NCBI RefSeq assembly: GCF_014197135.1
Contig: NZ_JACIFA010000019.1
Location: 1-59,713, forward strand
Reading direction: 5' to 3'
DNA from: Sphingomonas zeae
GTDB taxonomy: Bacteria > Pseudomonadota > Alphaproteobacteria > Sphingomonadales > Sphingomonadaceae
Length of the DNA stretch: 59,713 bases
The translations under genes were made by a program, and so were the position numbers. Positions 25,932 through 34,112 of this stretch are shown in pieces. The notes below the pieces were generated by a model. It saw only the letters and a program-made list of their open reading frames with translations, had not been told where the DNA came from and ran no database searches. Within the stretch, counting starts at the first letter, position 1; every line of letters begins with the position of its first letter.

Positions 25932-27851
25932 ATGCGGTTCCATGCTTCGTTGAAAGACACATCGCATGTCGATGTCGCCACGGCCGAGATCGGCCGACTG
26001 CAGCGGGCCTTTGCCCAGGGACGGCTGGACGAACGGGCCGACCTGTCGGGGGCGACCGGGAAGGCGCGCGACATGCTGGTCGCGGTCAACGATCTGCTGG
26101 AAACCGCCGCGATGCCCGCCGCCGCCTTCAACCAGCGGCTGGCGCATGTCGCCGCCGAGCATGAGCGGGGCGATATCGACGTGATTCTCCCCGTCGACGA
26201 ATTCCACGGCGATTTGGCTGCCGCGGCCCGAACCGTCAACGAGCTGGTCGCAAGCCATATCGCGGTCAAGAAACGCGCCATGGCCTGCATCCAGTCGCTG
26301 GCGCAGGGCGATTTCGAGGCACCGCTCGCACCGCTGCCGGGCAAGAAGGCGTTCATCAACGATACGATCGAGCAGCTTCGCGGCAATCTGAAGGGCCTGA
26401 TCGCGGAGATGAATACCATGTCGGCCGAGCATGATCGGGGTGACATCGACGTGTTCGTGCCGGTGGAGAAGTTCCAGGGCGATTTCGGCGTCATGGCCCG
26501 CCGCCTGAACGAGATGGTCGTCAACCATATCGCCGCCAAGAAGATGGCGATGGCCTGCATCCGGCAGTTCGGCGAGGGCAATTTCGACGCGCCCATGCAA
26601 CAGCTGCCGGGCAAGAAGGCGTTCATCAATGACACGATCGAACTGCTGCGCGCCAATTTCAAGGCGATCATCGGCGAGATCCAGCGCCTGATCGCGGCCT
26701 CGACGGCGGGCAGGCTCAGCGAGCGCGGCGACGCGACCCGCTTCCCCGGCGACTTCGCCGGGCTGGTCAGCGGGATCAACGGGATGCTCGACGCGATCCT
26801 GCTTCCGATCGGAGAGGGCAACCGCGTCCTCAACCTGGTCAGTACCGGATCGCTGCTCGAACGGGTCGAGATTGAATGCGACGGCGATCACCGGCGCATG
26901 AAGGATGCGATCAACCATCTGGTCGACAATCTCACCCATTTCGCGACCAATGTCGCAAGCGCCGCCGATCAGGTCGCCAGCGGCAGCCAGCAGCTGTCCT
27001 CCGCCTCCGAACAGGTGTCCGAAGGGGCGACCGAGCAGGCGGCGGCGGCCGAGGAAGCCTCGGCCTCGATGGAGGAGATGGCGGCCAACATCAAACAGAA
27101 TGCCGACAATGCCGCGCAGACCGAGAAGATCGCGCGCCAGTCGTCGCAGGACGCCGAGCAGAGTGGCCAGGCGGTGCAGAAGGCGGTCGTGGCGATGCGC
27201 ACCATCGCCGAGAAGATCGGCATCGTGCAGGAAATCGCGCGTCAGACCGATCTGCTGGCGCTGAACGCCGCCGTCGAGGCCGCGCGTGCGGGCGAACATG
27301 GCCGCGGTTTCGCGGTGGTGGCCGCAGAGGTCCGTAAGCTGGCCGAGCGCAGCCAGTCGGCGGCGGCCGAGATCAGCGGCATGTCCTCTGCCACCGTCTC
27401 TGCGGCGACCCAGGCCGGCGAGATGCTCGTCAAGCTGGTGCCCGACATCCGCCGCACCGCCGAACTGGTCGCCGAGATCAGCGCCGCGTGCCGTGAACAG
27501 GATATCGGTGCGTCCCAGATCAACGAGGCGATCCAGCAGCTCGACAAGGTAACGCAGCAGAACGCCTCGGCCTCGGACGAGATTTCCAGCACCTCGACCC
27601 AGTTGGCCGGGCGTGCCGAGGATCTGCAGGATAGCATCACCTTCTTCCAGGTTGCCAAGGGCGCACGCCCTGTCGAAGCCAAGCCTGCGGTCCGCAAGCC
27701 TGCGCCCCGCCAGGCGATCGCCAAGGCGCCCAAGGCCCCGGCGCGCGCAGGTTCGGTCACGCACCAGCAGGCACGGGTCCGCGGCTTCGCGCTCGATCTG
27801 AGCGAGGGCGGGCCGGACGGGGAGGACGCGGAGTTCGGCCACGCGGCCTGA
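25932..27851 (+). CDS. Methyl-accepting chemotaxis protein 2, cytoplasmic with tandem 90-residue repeats
   Basis: A 639-residue receptor without a membrane segment. The N-terminal half is a chain of HAMP-like units. Two 90-residue copies follow each other (about 75-164 and 165-254), each with AEHxRGDIDVxxPV at the start and LPGKKAFINDTIE in the middle. A shorter related unit, GRLSERGDATRFPGDFAGL, comes next. The signalling coiled coil begins near 350 and carries the same tip as the neighbours. The tail again ends GPDGEDAEFGHAA. It presumably senses an intracellular signal or sits in a cytoplasmic array. Confidence 0.9.
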   Translation: MRFHASLKDTSHVDVATAEIGRLQRAFAQGRLDERADLSGATGKARDMLVAVNDLLETAAMPAAAFNQRLAHVAAEHERGDIDVILPVDEFHGDLAAAARTVNELVASHIAVKKRAMACIQSLAQGDFEAPLAPLPGKKAFINDTIEQLRGNLKGLIAEMNTMSAEHDRGDIDVFVPVEKFQGDFGVMARRLNEMVVNHIAAKKMAMACIRQFGEGNFDAPMQQLPGKKAFINDTIELLRANFKAIIGEIQRLIAASTAGRLSERGDATRFPGDFAGLVSGINGMLDAILLPIGEGNRVLNLVSTGSLLERVEIECDGDHRRMKDAINHLVDNLTHFATNVASAADQVASGSQQLSSASEQVSEGATEQAAAAEEASASMEEMAANIKQNADNAAQTEKIARQSSQDAEQSGQAVQKAVVAMRTIAEKIGIVQEIARQTDLLALNAAVEAARAGEHGRGFAVVAAEVRKLAERSQSAAAEISGMSSATVSAATQAGEMLVKLVPDIRRTAELVAEISAACREQDIGASQINEAIQQLDKVTQQNASASDEISSTSTQLAGRAEDLQDSITFFQVAKGARPVEAKPAVRKPAPRQAIAKAPKAPARAGSVTHQQARVRGFALDLSEGGPDGEDAEFGHAA

Positions 27852-27861
27852 CACGACCCCG

Positions 27862-27895
27862 GATCAGCGGAGTGCCGGGGGGCACTTCGCTGATC
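27862..27895 (+). terminator. Long perfect hairpin between receptors 2 and 3
   Basis: GATCAGCGGAGTGCC and GGCACTTCGCTGATC form a 15-bp stem with one G·T pair and a GGGG loop, 10 nt after the stop of receptor 2. A T run does not follow directly, although TTTTTTT occurs about 25 nt later. It may terminate or attenuate transcription or stabilise the upstream message. Confidence 0.55.
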
Positions 27896-28027
27896 TGCAC
27901 CAATTATTGCGCCGATATCAGTTTTTTTGACCAATAATTCATCACTTTAGGCTCATCATATTCTCCAGTTTCTCCGGGTGATTTCATGACATCCGAAACG
28001 GTTAAACATCATACGGGGGGTGGGTCC
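27896..28027 (+). promoter_or_regulatory. AT-rich spacer, probable internal promoter
   Basis: The stretch after the hairpin is unusually AT-rich for this window (CAGTTTTTTTGACCAATAAT, CATCACTTTAGGCTCATCAT). TTGACC at about 27927 could serve as a -35 box. It would let receptor 3, cheW, cheR and cheB be transcribed separately from the upstream genes. No exact -10 could be fixed. Confidence 0.35.
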
Positions 28028-29716
28028 ATGCGTATAACGATCAAGGCCAAGCTGGCCGGTACATTCGCGATAGTGTTGTTGCTTCTGGCTGTTGTCGTCG
28101 GAGTCGGGGTTTCAAAAATCAACGCATTGAACGTGATGATCACAGAGATCATCGACGGGCCGGCACAACGCATGAAGCTGTCCTTGATGGCTGATGGCGA
28201 TATCGGCCGTGCAATTCGCGCCGAAAAGAACATGATGCTGACGCAGGACATCACGCAAACGCGTAACTTCGACAGCACCTTTGCCCAATATGACGCCAAG
28301 ATTCAGGAAAGCCTGAGCAGTGGTCTGAAGATCTCCACCGACCAGGGGCGGCCGCTATGGACCAGGGCGTTGGACGAGTGGCGCGCCTATAAGAATGTCA
28401 GCGACCGTGCACGTGCCTTGGCACTGCAGAACCAGAATGCCGAGGCCGGCGTCATTTCGATGACCGAAGGCCGCGCGATCGCGGTGAGCCTCAGCGAAGC
28501 GCTGGGCAAGCTGGCGGAAAACACGCAGGGCCAGATGGTCAAGGCCAAGGGCGATGCTGCGGCGCTCTATGGGTCGGCGCGTACCACCTTGATGGCCACG
28601 GCGGTCGTCGCGCTGCTGATCGCGATTGCGGGCGCGCTGTGGGTCGCGCTGCTGGTGTCCAAGGGCCTGCGCAAGATCGAGGAAGCGGTTTCCGCCGTCG
28701 CCGAGGGCGATCTCTGCACCGAGGTTTCGGTCGCCAGCAATGACGAGATCAAGGATCTGGTCGACACCGTCAACCGGATGACCCTGCGCCTGCGCGAGAC
28801 GATCGGCCAGACCACCCATGCGGCGCAGAATGTCGCGGCGGGTAGCCAGCAACTGTCGTCCTCGTCGGAACAGGTGAGCCAGGGCGCGACCGAGCAGGCG
28901 GCGGCAGCCGAGGAAGCCTCGGCTTCGATGGAGCAGATGGCGGCCAACATCAAACAGAATGCCGACAATGCCGCGCAGACCGAAAAGATCGCGCGCCAGT
29001 CGTCGCAGGACGCCGAGCAGAGCGGCCAGGCGGTGCAGAAGGCGGTCGTGGCGATGCGCACCATCGCCGAGAAGATCGGCATCGTGCAGGAAATCGCGCG
29101 TCAGACCGATCTGCTGGCGCTGAACGCCGCCGTCGAGGCAGCGCGTGCGGGCGAACATGGTCGCGGTTTCGCGGTGGTGGCCGCAGAGGTCCGTAAGCTG
29201 GCCGAGCGCAGCCAGTCGGCGGCGGCCGAGATCAGCGGCATGTCCTCCGACACCGTCGCTGCGGCGACCCAGGCCGGCGAGATGCTCGTCAAGCTGGTGC
29301 CCGACATCCGCCGCACCGCCGAACTGGTCGCCGAGATCAGTGCCGCGTGCCGCGAACAGGATATCGGCGCGGTCCAGATCAACGAGGCGATCCAGCAGCT
29401 CGACAAGGTGACGCAGCAGAATGCCTCGGCCTCCGAGCAGATCTCGTCGACGTCGGAAGAACTCGCCAGCCAGGCCGAGGAGCTTCAGGAAAGCATCGCC
29501 TATTTCCGCGTCGAAGGGCACGGCGCCCAGACCCGCTCCACCGGGCTTCGCGCCCCGCTGCCCCGGAGCAAGGCGAAGCCCAAGGCCGTTGCTGCCACCC
29601 CGGCCTCGCGTCCGGGTTCGGTCGCCGATCAGCAGGCCCGCGTGCGCGGCTTCGCACTCGACCTGGCCATTGGTGGCCCGGACGGCGAGGACGCCGCCTT
29701 CGGACGCGCGGCATGA
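28028..29716 (+). CDS. Methyl-accepting chemotaxis protein 3, transmembrane
   Basis: A 562-residue receptor with the same plan as receptor 1: TM1 (AGTFAIVLLLLAVVVGVGV), a periplasmic four-helix-type domain with GPAQRMKLSLMADGDIGRAIRAEKN, TM2 (LMATAVVALLIAIAGALWVALL), HAMP, a signalling coiled coil and the shared tail. The sensor domain is only distantly related to that of receptor 1, while the signalling module is almost the same DNA. I preferred the ATG at 28028, which gives the same MRxTIKxKL start as receptor 1; an ATG at 27986 would add 14 residues. Confidence 0.92.
   Translation: MRITIKAKLAGTFAIVLLLLAVVVGVGVSKINALNVMITEIIDGPAQRMKLSLMADGDIGRAIRAEKNMMLTQDITQTRNFDSTFAQYDAKIQESLSSGLKISTDQGRPLWTRALDEWRAYKNVSDRARALALQNQNAEAGVISMTEGRAIAVSLSEALGKLAENTQGQMVKAKGDAAALYGSARTTLMATAVVALLIAIAGALWVALLVSKGLRKIEEAVSAVAEGDLCTEVSVASNDEIKDLVDTVNRMTLRLRETIGQTTHAAQNVAAGSQQLSSSSEQVSQGATEQAAAAEEASASMEQMAANIKQNADNAAQTEKIARQSSQDAEQSGQAVQKAVVAMRTIAEKIGIVQEIARQTDLLALNAAVEAARAGEHGRGFAVVAAEVRKLAERSQSAAAEISGMSSDTVAAATQAGEMLVKLVPDIRRTAELVAEISAACREQDIGAVQINEAIQQLDKVTQQNASASEQISSTSEELASQAEELQESIAYFRVEGHGAQTRSTGLRAPLPRSKAKPKAVAATPASRPGSVADQQARVRGFALDLAIGGPDGEDAAFGRAA
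28820..29515 (+). repeat. Direct repeat R1, copy 2 (MCP signalling module)
   Basis: Partner of 24523-25218, collinear over 696 bp. Confidence 0.85.
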
Positions 29717-30152
29717 GCGGCACGCACGACATCCAGGTCGTGGTCTTCGGTCTCGGGGAGGAGGAATTCGCCCTCCCCGTCACCACGGTCCGCGAGATTC
29801 TGGACCATCGCAACGCCTATCGGGTGCCTCACGCACCCGACTGGTTCCTGGGTTTGACCGATGTGCGCGGCGAGTCCGTGCCGATGGTCGACCTGCGCGT
29901 CCGGCTGGGCCTGAGCCCGGTCGAGCCGACGCTGACCACCCGCATCCTGGTCGTCGACATGACCGGGGACGAGGGCAAGCCGCTTGCGCTCGGGCTGGTC
30001 GTCGACCGGGTGCTGGACGTGGCGACCTTCGCCGCCGGCTCGGTCGAGGGTGCGCCCGATCTGGGCGGTCGCTGGCGGTCGGACCAGATCGAGGCGATCC
30101 TGCGGCGGGGCGCGGGCTTCGTCGCGCTGCTCGATCCGGCGCGGCTGTTCGG
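29711..30152 (+). repeat. Direct repeat R2, copy 2 (cheW duplication)
   Basis: Partner of 25411-25852. Together with R1 it means that a receptor-plus-cheW unit is duplicated on either side of receptor 2. Confidence 0.85.
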
Positions 30153-30201
30153 TGCCGATGGCGCGCAGTCCGCGCTGGCCGATCTCGGTATGGCGGCATG
30201 A
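29713..30201 (+). CDS. cheW: CheW adaptor, third copy
   Basis: A 162-residue CheW-domain protein with normal ATG coupling (ATGA) to the receptor 3 stop. It differs from the second copy mainly at the C-terminus (RLFGADGAQSALADLGMAA). It probably pairs with the duplicated receptor type. Confidence 0.9.
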   Translation: MSGTHDIQVVVFGLGEEEFALPVTTVREILDHRNAYRVPHAPDWFLGLTDVRGESVPMVDLRVRLGLSPVEPTLTTRILVVDMTGDEGKPLALGLVVDRVLDVATFAAGSVEGAPDLGGRWRSDQIEAILRRGAGFVALLDPARLFGADGAQSALADLGMAA

Positions 30202-30271
30202 TCGCATAACCTACCGGCCGTCTCGTGCGGCGGCCGGTCCATTCTTCCCGCTTCTGACAGGAGCCGTCCCT

Positions 30272-31129
30272 TTGAGCAATCTTGCCCCCGCGGCGGCGGC
30301 GCCGTCTCCTGACGCGCTGCAGCGCCGCGATTTCGATCGCATCTCCGCTTATGTCTACAAGGAGTGCGGCATTCGCCTGCCGCCCGCCAAGATGACGATG
30401 ATCGAAGGCCGTCTGCGCCGCCGGGTGCGCGCGACCGGGCTGAGCAGCCTGGGGGATTATTGCGCCTGGGTGTTCCAAGCCGATCATCTGGAAAGCGAGC
30501 GCGAGCATCTGTTGAATGCGGTCACCACCAACAAGACCGACTTTTTCCGCGAGCCCAAGCATTTCGACTATCTGATGGGCACGGTGATGCCGCGCTTGCG
30601 CGACGAGGGGGCTCGCCGGGTACGGGTGTGGAGCGCGGCCTGCTCGACAGGCGCGGAGCCCTATACGCTGGCGATGCTGCTCGACGCCTTTGCCGCAGAC
30701 AAGGGCGGTCCGGATTTCGGCATCCTGGCGACCGATCTGGACAGCGAGGTGCTGCGTACCGCGCGCCGGGGCATCTATCCCGCCGCGATGTTCGATCCGG
30801 TCCCGGCGGCCTTGCGCAAACGCTATGTGCTGAGCGCCAGCGACCCGAAGCGTGACGAGATGCGCATCGTGCCCGCGCTGCGCTCGGCGATCGGCTTTGC
30901 CCAGATGAACCTGATGGATGAGCGCTATCCGGTGGGCGATCCGATGGACATCATCTTCTGTCGTAACGTGCTCATCTATTTCGACAAGCCGACGCAGGAG
31001 AGGGTCGTCCGCCGCCTGACCGAGTGCCTGCGCCCCGGTGGCTGGCTGTTCCTTGGCCATTCCGAATCGACCACGGGTTTCGACCTTCCTCTGACCACGG
31101 TGTCCAACACCGTGTTCCAACGGATCTGA
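30272..31129 (+). CDS. cheR: Chemotaxis protein methyltransferase CheR
   Basis: Methylates receptor glutamates with S-adenosylmethionine for adaptation. The 285 residues hold the N-terminal CheR helices (FDRISAYVYKECGIRLPPAKMTMIEGRL), NAVTTNKTDFFREPKHF, the SAM-binding WSAACSTGAEPYTLAM, ATDLDSEVL and FCRNVLIYFDKPTQ. The start is TTG at 30272: CAGGAG at 30258-30263 is correctly spaced, and no ATG or GTG fits before the conserved region. No TPR or pentapeptide-binding extension is seen beyond the standard beta-subdomain. Confidence 0.93.
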   Translation: MSNLAPAAAAPSPDALQRRDFDRISAYVYKECGIRLPPAKMTMIEGRLRRRVRATGLSSLGDYCAWVFQADHLESEREHLLNAVTTNKTDFFREPKHFDYLMGTVMPRLRDEGARRVRVWSAACSTGAEPYTLAMLLDAFAADKGGPDFGILATDLDSEVLRTARRGIYPAAMFDPVPAALRKRYVLSASDPKRDEMRIVPALRSAIGFAQMNLMDERYPVGDPMDIIFCRNVLIYFDKPTQERVVRRLTECLRPGGWLFLGHSESTTGFDLPLTTVSNTVFQRI

Positions 31130-31134
31130 CGGCC

Positions 31135-32208
31135 ATGAAGAAAATCCGCGTCCTGGTGATCGACGACAGCGCCAGCGTCCGTCAGGCGATGACTGCGATC
31201 CTGTCCGCCGATCCCGAGATTCAGGTGGTGGCCGCCGCCGCCGATCCCTTCGCCGCTGCCCGCCATATCCAGGACGAAGTGCCCGACGTCATCACCCTCG
31301 ATGTCGAGATGCCGCGCATGGACGGCATCACCTTCCTGCGCAAGCTGATGGCGCAGCGTCCATTGCCGGTGGTGATGTGTTCCTCCCTGGTGGAGGAGGG
31401 CTCGGAAACGCTTCTCCAGGCGCTGGAAGCCGGGGCGGTCGACGTCATCCTGAAGCCGCGCGTCGGTGTCGCCGATCATCTGAACGAAGCGCATATGATG
31501 ATTCGCGAGACGGTGAAAGGCGCAGCCAAGGCCAAGCTCGGCGCGCGGCGCTCCGCACGCTCGCTGTCACCGGCGCAGAAGCTGACCGCCGATGCCGTCC
31601 TGCCGCCGCCGACGGGGCGCGCCATGAGTCGGACGACCGAGATGGTGGTGTGCATCGGCGCCTCGACCGGCGGGACCGAGGCGCTGCGCGAAGTGCTGGA
31701 GGCGCTGCCCGCCAATTCGCCGGGCATCGTCATCGTCCAGCACATGCCCGAGAGCTTCACCCGTGCCTTCGCCAAGCGGCTGGACGGGCTGTGCCAGGTC
31801 GACGTCAAGGAAGCCGAGGATGGCGACACGGTGATGCGCGGCCGGGTACTGATCGCGCCGGGCGGCCTGCGTCATACCATGCTGGAACGGCAGGGCGCAC
31901 GCTATGTTGTGTCGGTGCGCGAAGGACCGCTGGTCTCGCGCCATCGTCCTTCGGTCGATGTGCTGTTCCGCTCGGCGGCGCGCAATGCCGGGGCCAATGC
32001 GGTCGGCATCATCCTGACCGGCATGGGCGACGACGGGGCGCGCGGCCTCCTCGAAATGAAACAGGCGGGCGCGCGCACCTTTGCGCAGGACGAGGCGACA
32101 TCGGTCGTGTTCGGCATGCCCAAGGAAGCGATCGCGCGCGGTGCGCACGACAAGATCATCCCGCTGAGCAGCGTCGCACGCGAACTGCTTCACGCCACGG
32201 CCCGTTAA
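31135..32208 (+). CDS. cheB: Chemotaxis methylesterase/deamidase CheB
   Basis: Removes receptor methyl groups when phosphorylated by CheA. The 357 residues have a receiver domain with Asp10/Asp11 and phospho-acceptor Asp56 (TLDVEMPRMDG), a linker, and the esterase domain with catalytic Ser in GASTGG, His in VQHMPESF and Asp in GMGDDGARG. It is complete. It follows cheR after 5 nt. Confidence 0.95.
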   Translation: MKKIRVLVIDDSASVRQAMTAILSADPEIQVVAAAADPFAAARHIQDEVPDVITLDVEMPRMDGITFLRKLMAQRPLPVVMCSSLVEEGSETLLQALEAGAVDVILKPRVGVADHLNEAHMMIRETVKGAAKAKLGARRSARSLSPAQKLTADAVLPPPTGRAMSRTTEMVVCIGASTGGTEALREVLEALPANSPGIVIVQHMPESFTRAFAKRLDGLCQVDVKEAEDGDTVMRGRVLIAPGGLRHTMLERQGARYVVSVREGPLVSRHRPSVDVLFRSAARNAGANAVGIILTGMGDDGARGLLEMKQAGARTFAQDEATSVVFGMPKEAIARGAHDKIIPLSSVARELLHATAR

Positions 32209-32221
32209 GAAGGAACGACAG

Positions 32222-33961
32222 ATGTTTGTGGCACGGATCGATACCGACAACGCCGCCCCGCTGACCGGCGATGGACCGGCCCCCGCCATGGCCTTCGCGG
32301 AACTGGCGGACCAGGTGCAGGACCGGATGGGCGGCCTGGAGGATGCGTTTCGCGAAACGGGCGAGACGCTGGCCGCGGCGGTCGGCACGATCGACGGCAT
32401 GGCGCAAGGGCTGGCGAGCATCCGCCAGGACCTGTCGCACGACACCGCCGGCGTAGCGGTCTCCCGGCTGCGCGACGTCGCCTATCGCCTCATCACCCTG
32501 CCGATCATCCAGAAGCGGCGCGCGATCGAGGTCGAGACGCTGACCGGTCGGACCCGCGAACTGCGCGGCCTGCTGAACGAGGTCAGCACCATCCTGAAGC
32601 TGCTCGGCATCTATGGGATGAACATCAAGATCGCCTCGTCAGGCGAAGCGGCGTTCTTCAACTTCGTCGTCGGCATGGACGAGAAGCTGACCACCGGTCG
32701 CCAGGAACTGCGGCAGATCGAGCGGCAGCTCGACCAGTTCGGCCGCGTGGTCGGCGACGTGCAGCAGGCCGACCGGCTGCTCGCGACCGAATGCGAGCGC
32801 GCCGGAGCCGCGGTGCCCGCCGAACTGACCGCCAATGCCAATGCGCTTCAGGACCATGTCGAGGCGGTGATGCGGATGACCGACGAGGTCGGCGGCATCG
32901 TTCGCACGGTGCAGGGCGAGGTCGCCCGCATCCTGGGCGCGATCCAGATCGGCGACAGCGTGCGCCAGCGTGCCGAACATGCGATCGCCATGCTGCGTCG
33001 GGTCGCGTCGCAGGACGGGGCCGCGCCCGTGCCGGACGGCGCAAAGGCGCATATGGCCCGGCTGGTCGCCGCGCAGCTGGACGCGATGGCGGACGAGTTC
33101 GGACGCGAGATCGGATCGATCATCACTTCGTTGGAACGGCTGGGGCCGCTGGCGGATCACCTGCGCGATCTGCTGGGATCACAAGGCGGCGATGACGGCC
33201 AGCTGTTGTTCCGGCTGGAACATGGCATCGCCTCGCTGCGCAGTGTCACCGACCAGCTTTGCGACGCCGATGGCCATCTCGCCGAACTGACCGGCTTTGT
33301 CAGCCGTACCCTGGCGGACCTGACCGAAGGGCTCAGCCGCATCCGCCATATCGCCGTCAATGTGCAGGATATCTCGACCAACACCCAGTTGCTGTGCCGC
33401 CGCCACGGGGCGCTGGGCCGCGCGGTCGCGGTGATCGCCAAGGAAGTTGCGCCCTGCGCCAGCCGGCTCGACCAGTTGAGCGTGGCGGTCGGCTCGCTGA
33501 TCGGCGTGCTGAGCGGCATCGACCTGGTTCAGGACAGCGCGCAGGGGCAGGGCGGCGATACGCGCGGCGCGCTTCAGGAAGCGCTGGCGGTGGTGCGGCG
33601 CGCCTGCGAAAGCTCGGCGGGCGCCATGGTCAAGGGGGGCGGGGATGCCGAACGGATCGTCGCTTCGCTCCAGGCTGGCGCCGAGGATCTGGGCCGGCAG
33701 CGCGACTTTGTCGAAACACTCTGCGGGGTCGCGCGGGGGCTGACCCATTATGCCGACCAAGTCGCGCCCGAAACGCCCGAGGGGACCGAGCTGACGGCCG
33801 CGGACGAGGCCGTGCTGGCCGAACTGCTGCCCTGGGCGGCCAGCCTCTATACCATGGCGTCCGAACGGTTGATCCACGCGGCGTTCTTGCTGCCCGGCAT
33901 GGAGCCGGTCGCCACGGTGGCGGCGGTGTCGTTCGACGATGACGATGACGGGCTGTTCTGA
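32222..33961 (+). CDS. MCP/CheZ-like cytoplasmic coiled-coil chemotaxis protein
   Basis: A 579-residue protein, mostly helical, with no membrane segment. Two parts can be seen. Around 240-255 is IQIGDSVRQRAEHAI, with the DxxxQ spacing of CheZ-type phosphatases. A later part (about 375-405) has ISTNTQLLCRRHGALGRAVAVIAKEV, which resembles a degenerate receptor hairpin tip. The last residues, SFDDDDDGLF, look like the acidic, aromatic-ended peptide by which CheZ binds CheY. The cluster has no separate cheZ, cheC or cheX, so a CheY-P phosphatase or sink role is attractive but inferred. It follows cheB after 13 nt and ends the operon. Confidence 0.7.
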   Translation: MFVARIDTDNAAPLTGDGPAPAMAFAELADQVQDRMGGLEDAFRETGETLAAAVGTIDGMAQGLASIRQDLSHDTAGVAVSRLRDVAYRLITLPIIQKRRAIEVETLTGRTRELRGLLNEVSTILKLLGIYGMNIKIASSGEAAFFNFVVGMDEKLTTGRQELRQIERQLDQFGRVVGDVQQADRLLATECERAGAAVPAELTANANALQDHVEAVMRMTDEVGGIVRTVQGEVARILGAIQIGDSVRQRAEHAIAMLRRVASQDGAAPVPDGAKAHMARLVAAQLDAMADEFGREIGSIITSLERLGPLADHLRDLLGSQGGDDGQLLFRLEHGIASLRSVTDQLCDADGHLAELTGFVSRTLADLTEGLSRIRHIAVNVQDISTNTQLLCRRHGALGRAVAVIAKEVAPCASRLDQLSVAVGSLIGVLSGIDLVQDSAQGQGGDTRGALQEALAVVRRACESSAGAMVKGGGDAERIVASLQAGAEDLGRQRDFVETLCGVARGLTHYADQVAPETPEGTELTAADEAVLAELLPWAASLYTMASERLIHAAFLLPGMEPVATVAAVSFDDDDDGLF

Positions 33962-34007
33962 TCCGGGTTGCAGGATGGTTTAGCCGTCTTGCAAAAACTT
34001 CACATGG

Positions 34008-34042
34008 GGGGCGCGAAGCTATTCGCGCCCCGGCTCGTTTCG
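34008..34042 (+). terminator. Hairpin ending the chemotaxis operon
   Basis: GGGGCGCGAA and TTCGCGCCCC form a perfect 10-bp stem with loop GCTA, followed by GGCTCGTTTCG. It lies 46 nt after the last chemotaxis gene. A poor T tract makes the terminator call moderate. Confidence 0.55.
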
Positions 34043-34112
34043 CCCTTGCAACATGAACACGGGGCCTCATGCTATGGGTGAGGCTCCGATCACGGCAAGG
34101 GAATGATGAGCC

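Noticed and set aside
25908..27854. A 648-codon open frame on the minus strand opposite receptor 2
   Set aside because: It mirrors the receptor codons in the complementary frame, a common effect of high GC. It has no recognisable domain or ribosome site, and the plus-strand gene is certain.
24523..29515. CRISPR-like repeated DNA
   Set aside because: The repeats are long coding modules with no short spacers. No CRISPR array or cas gene is visible in the window.
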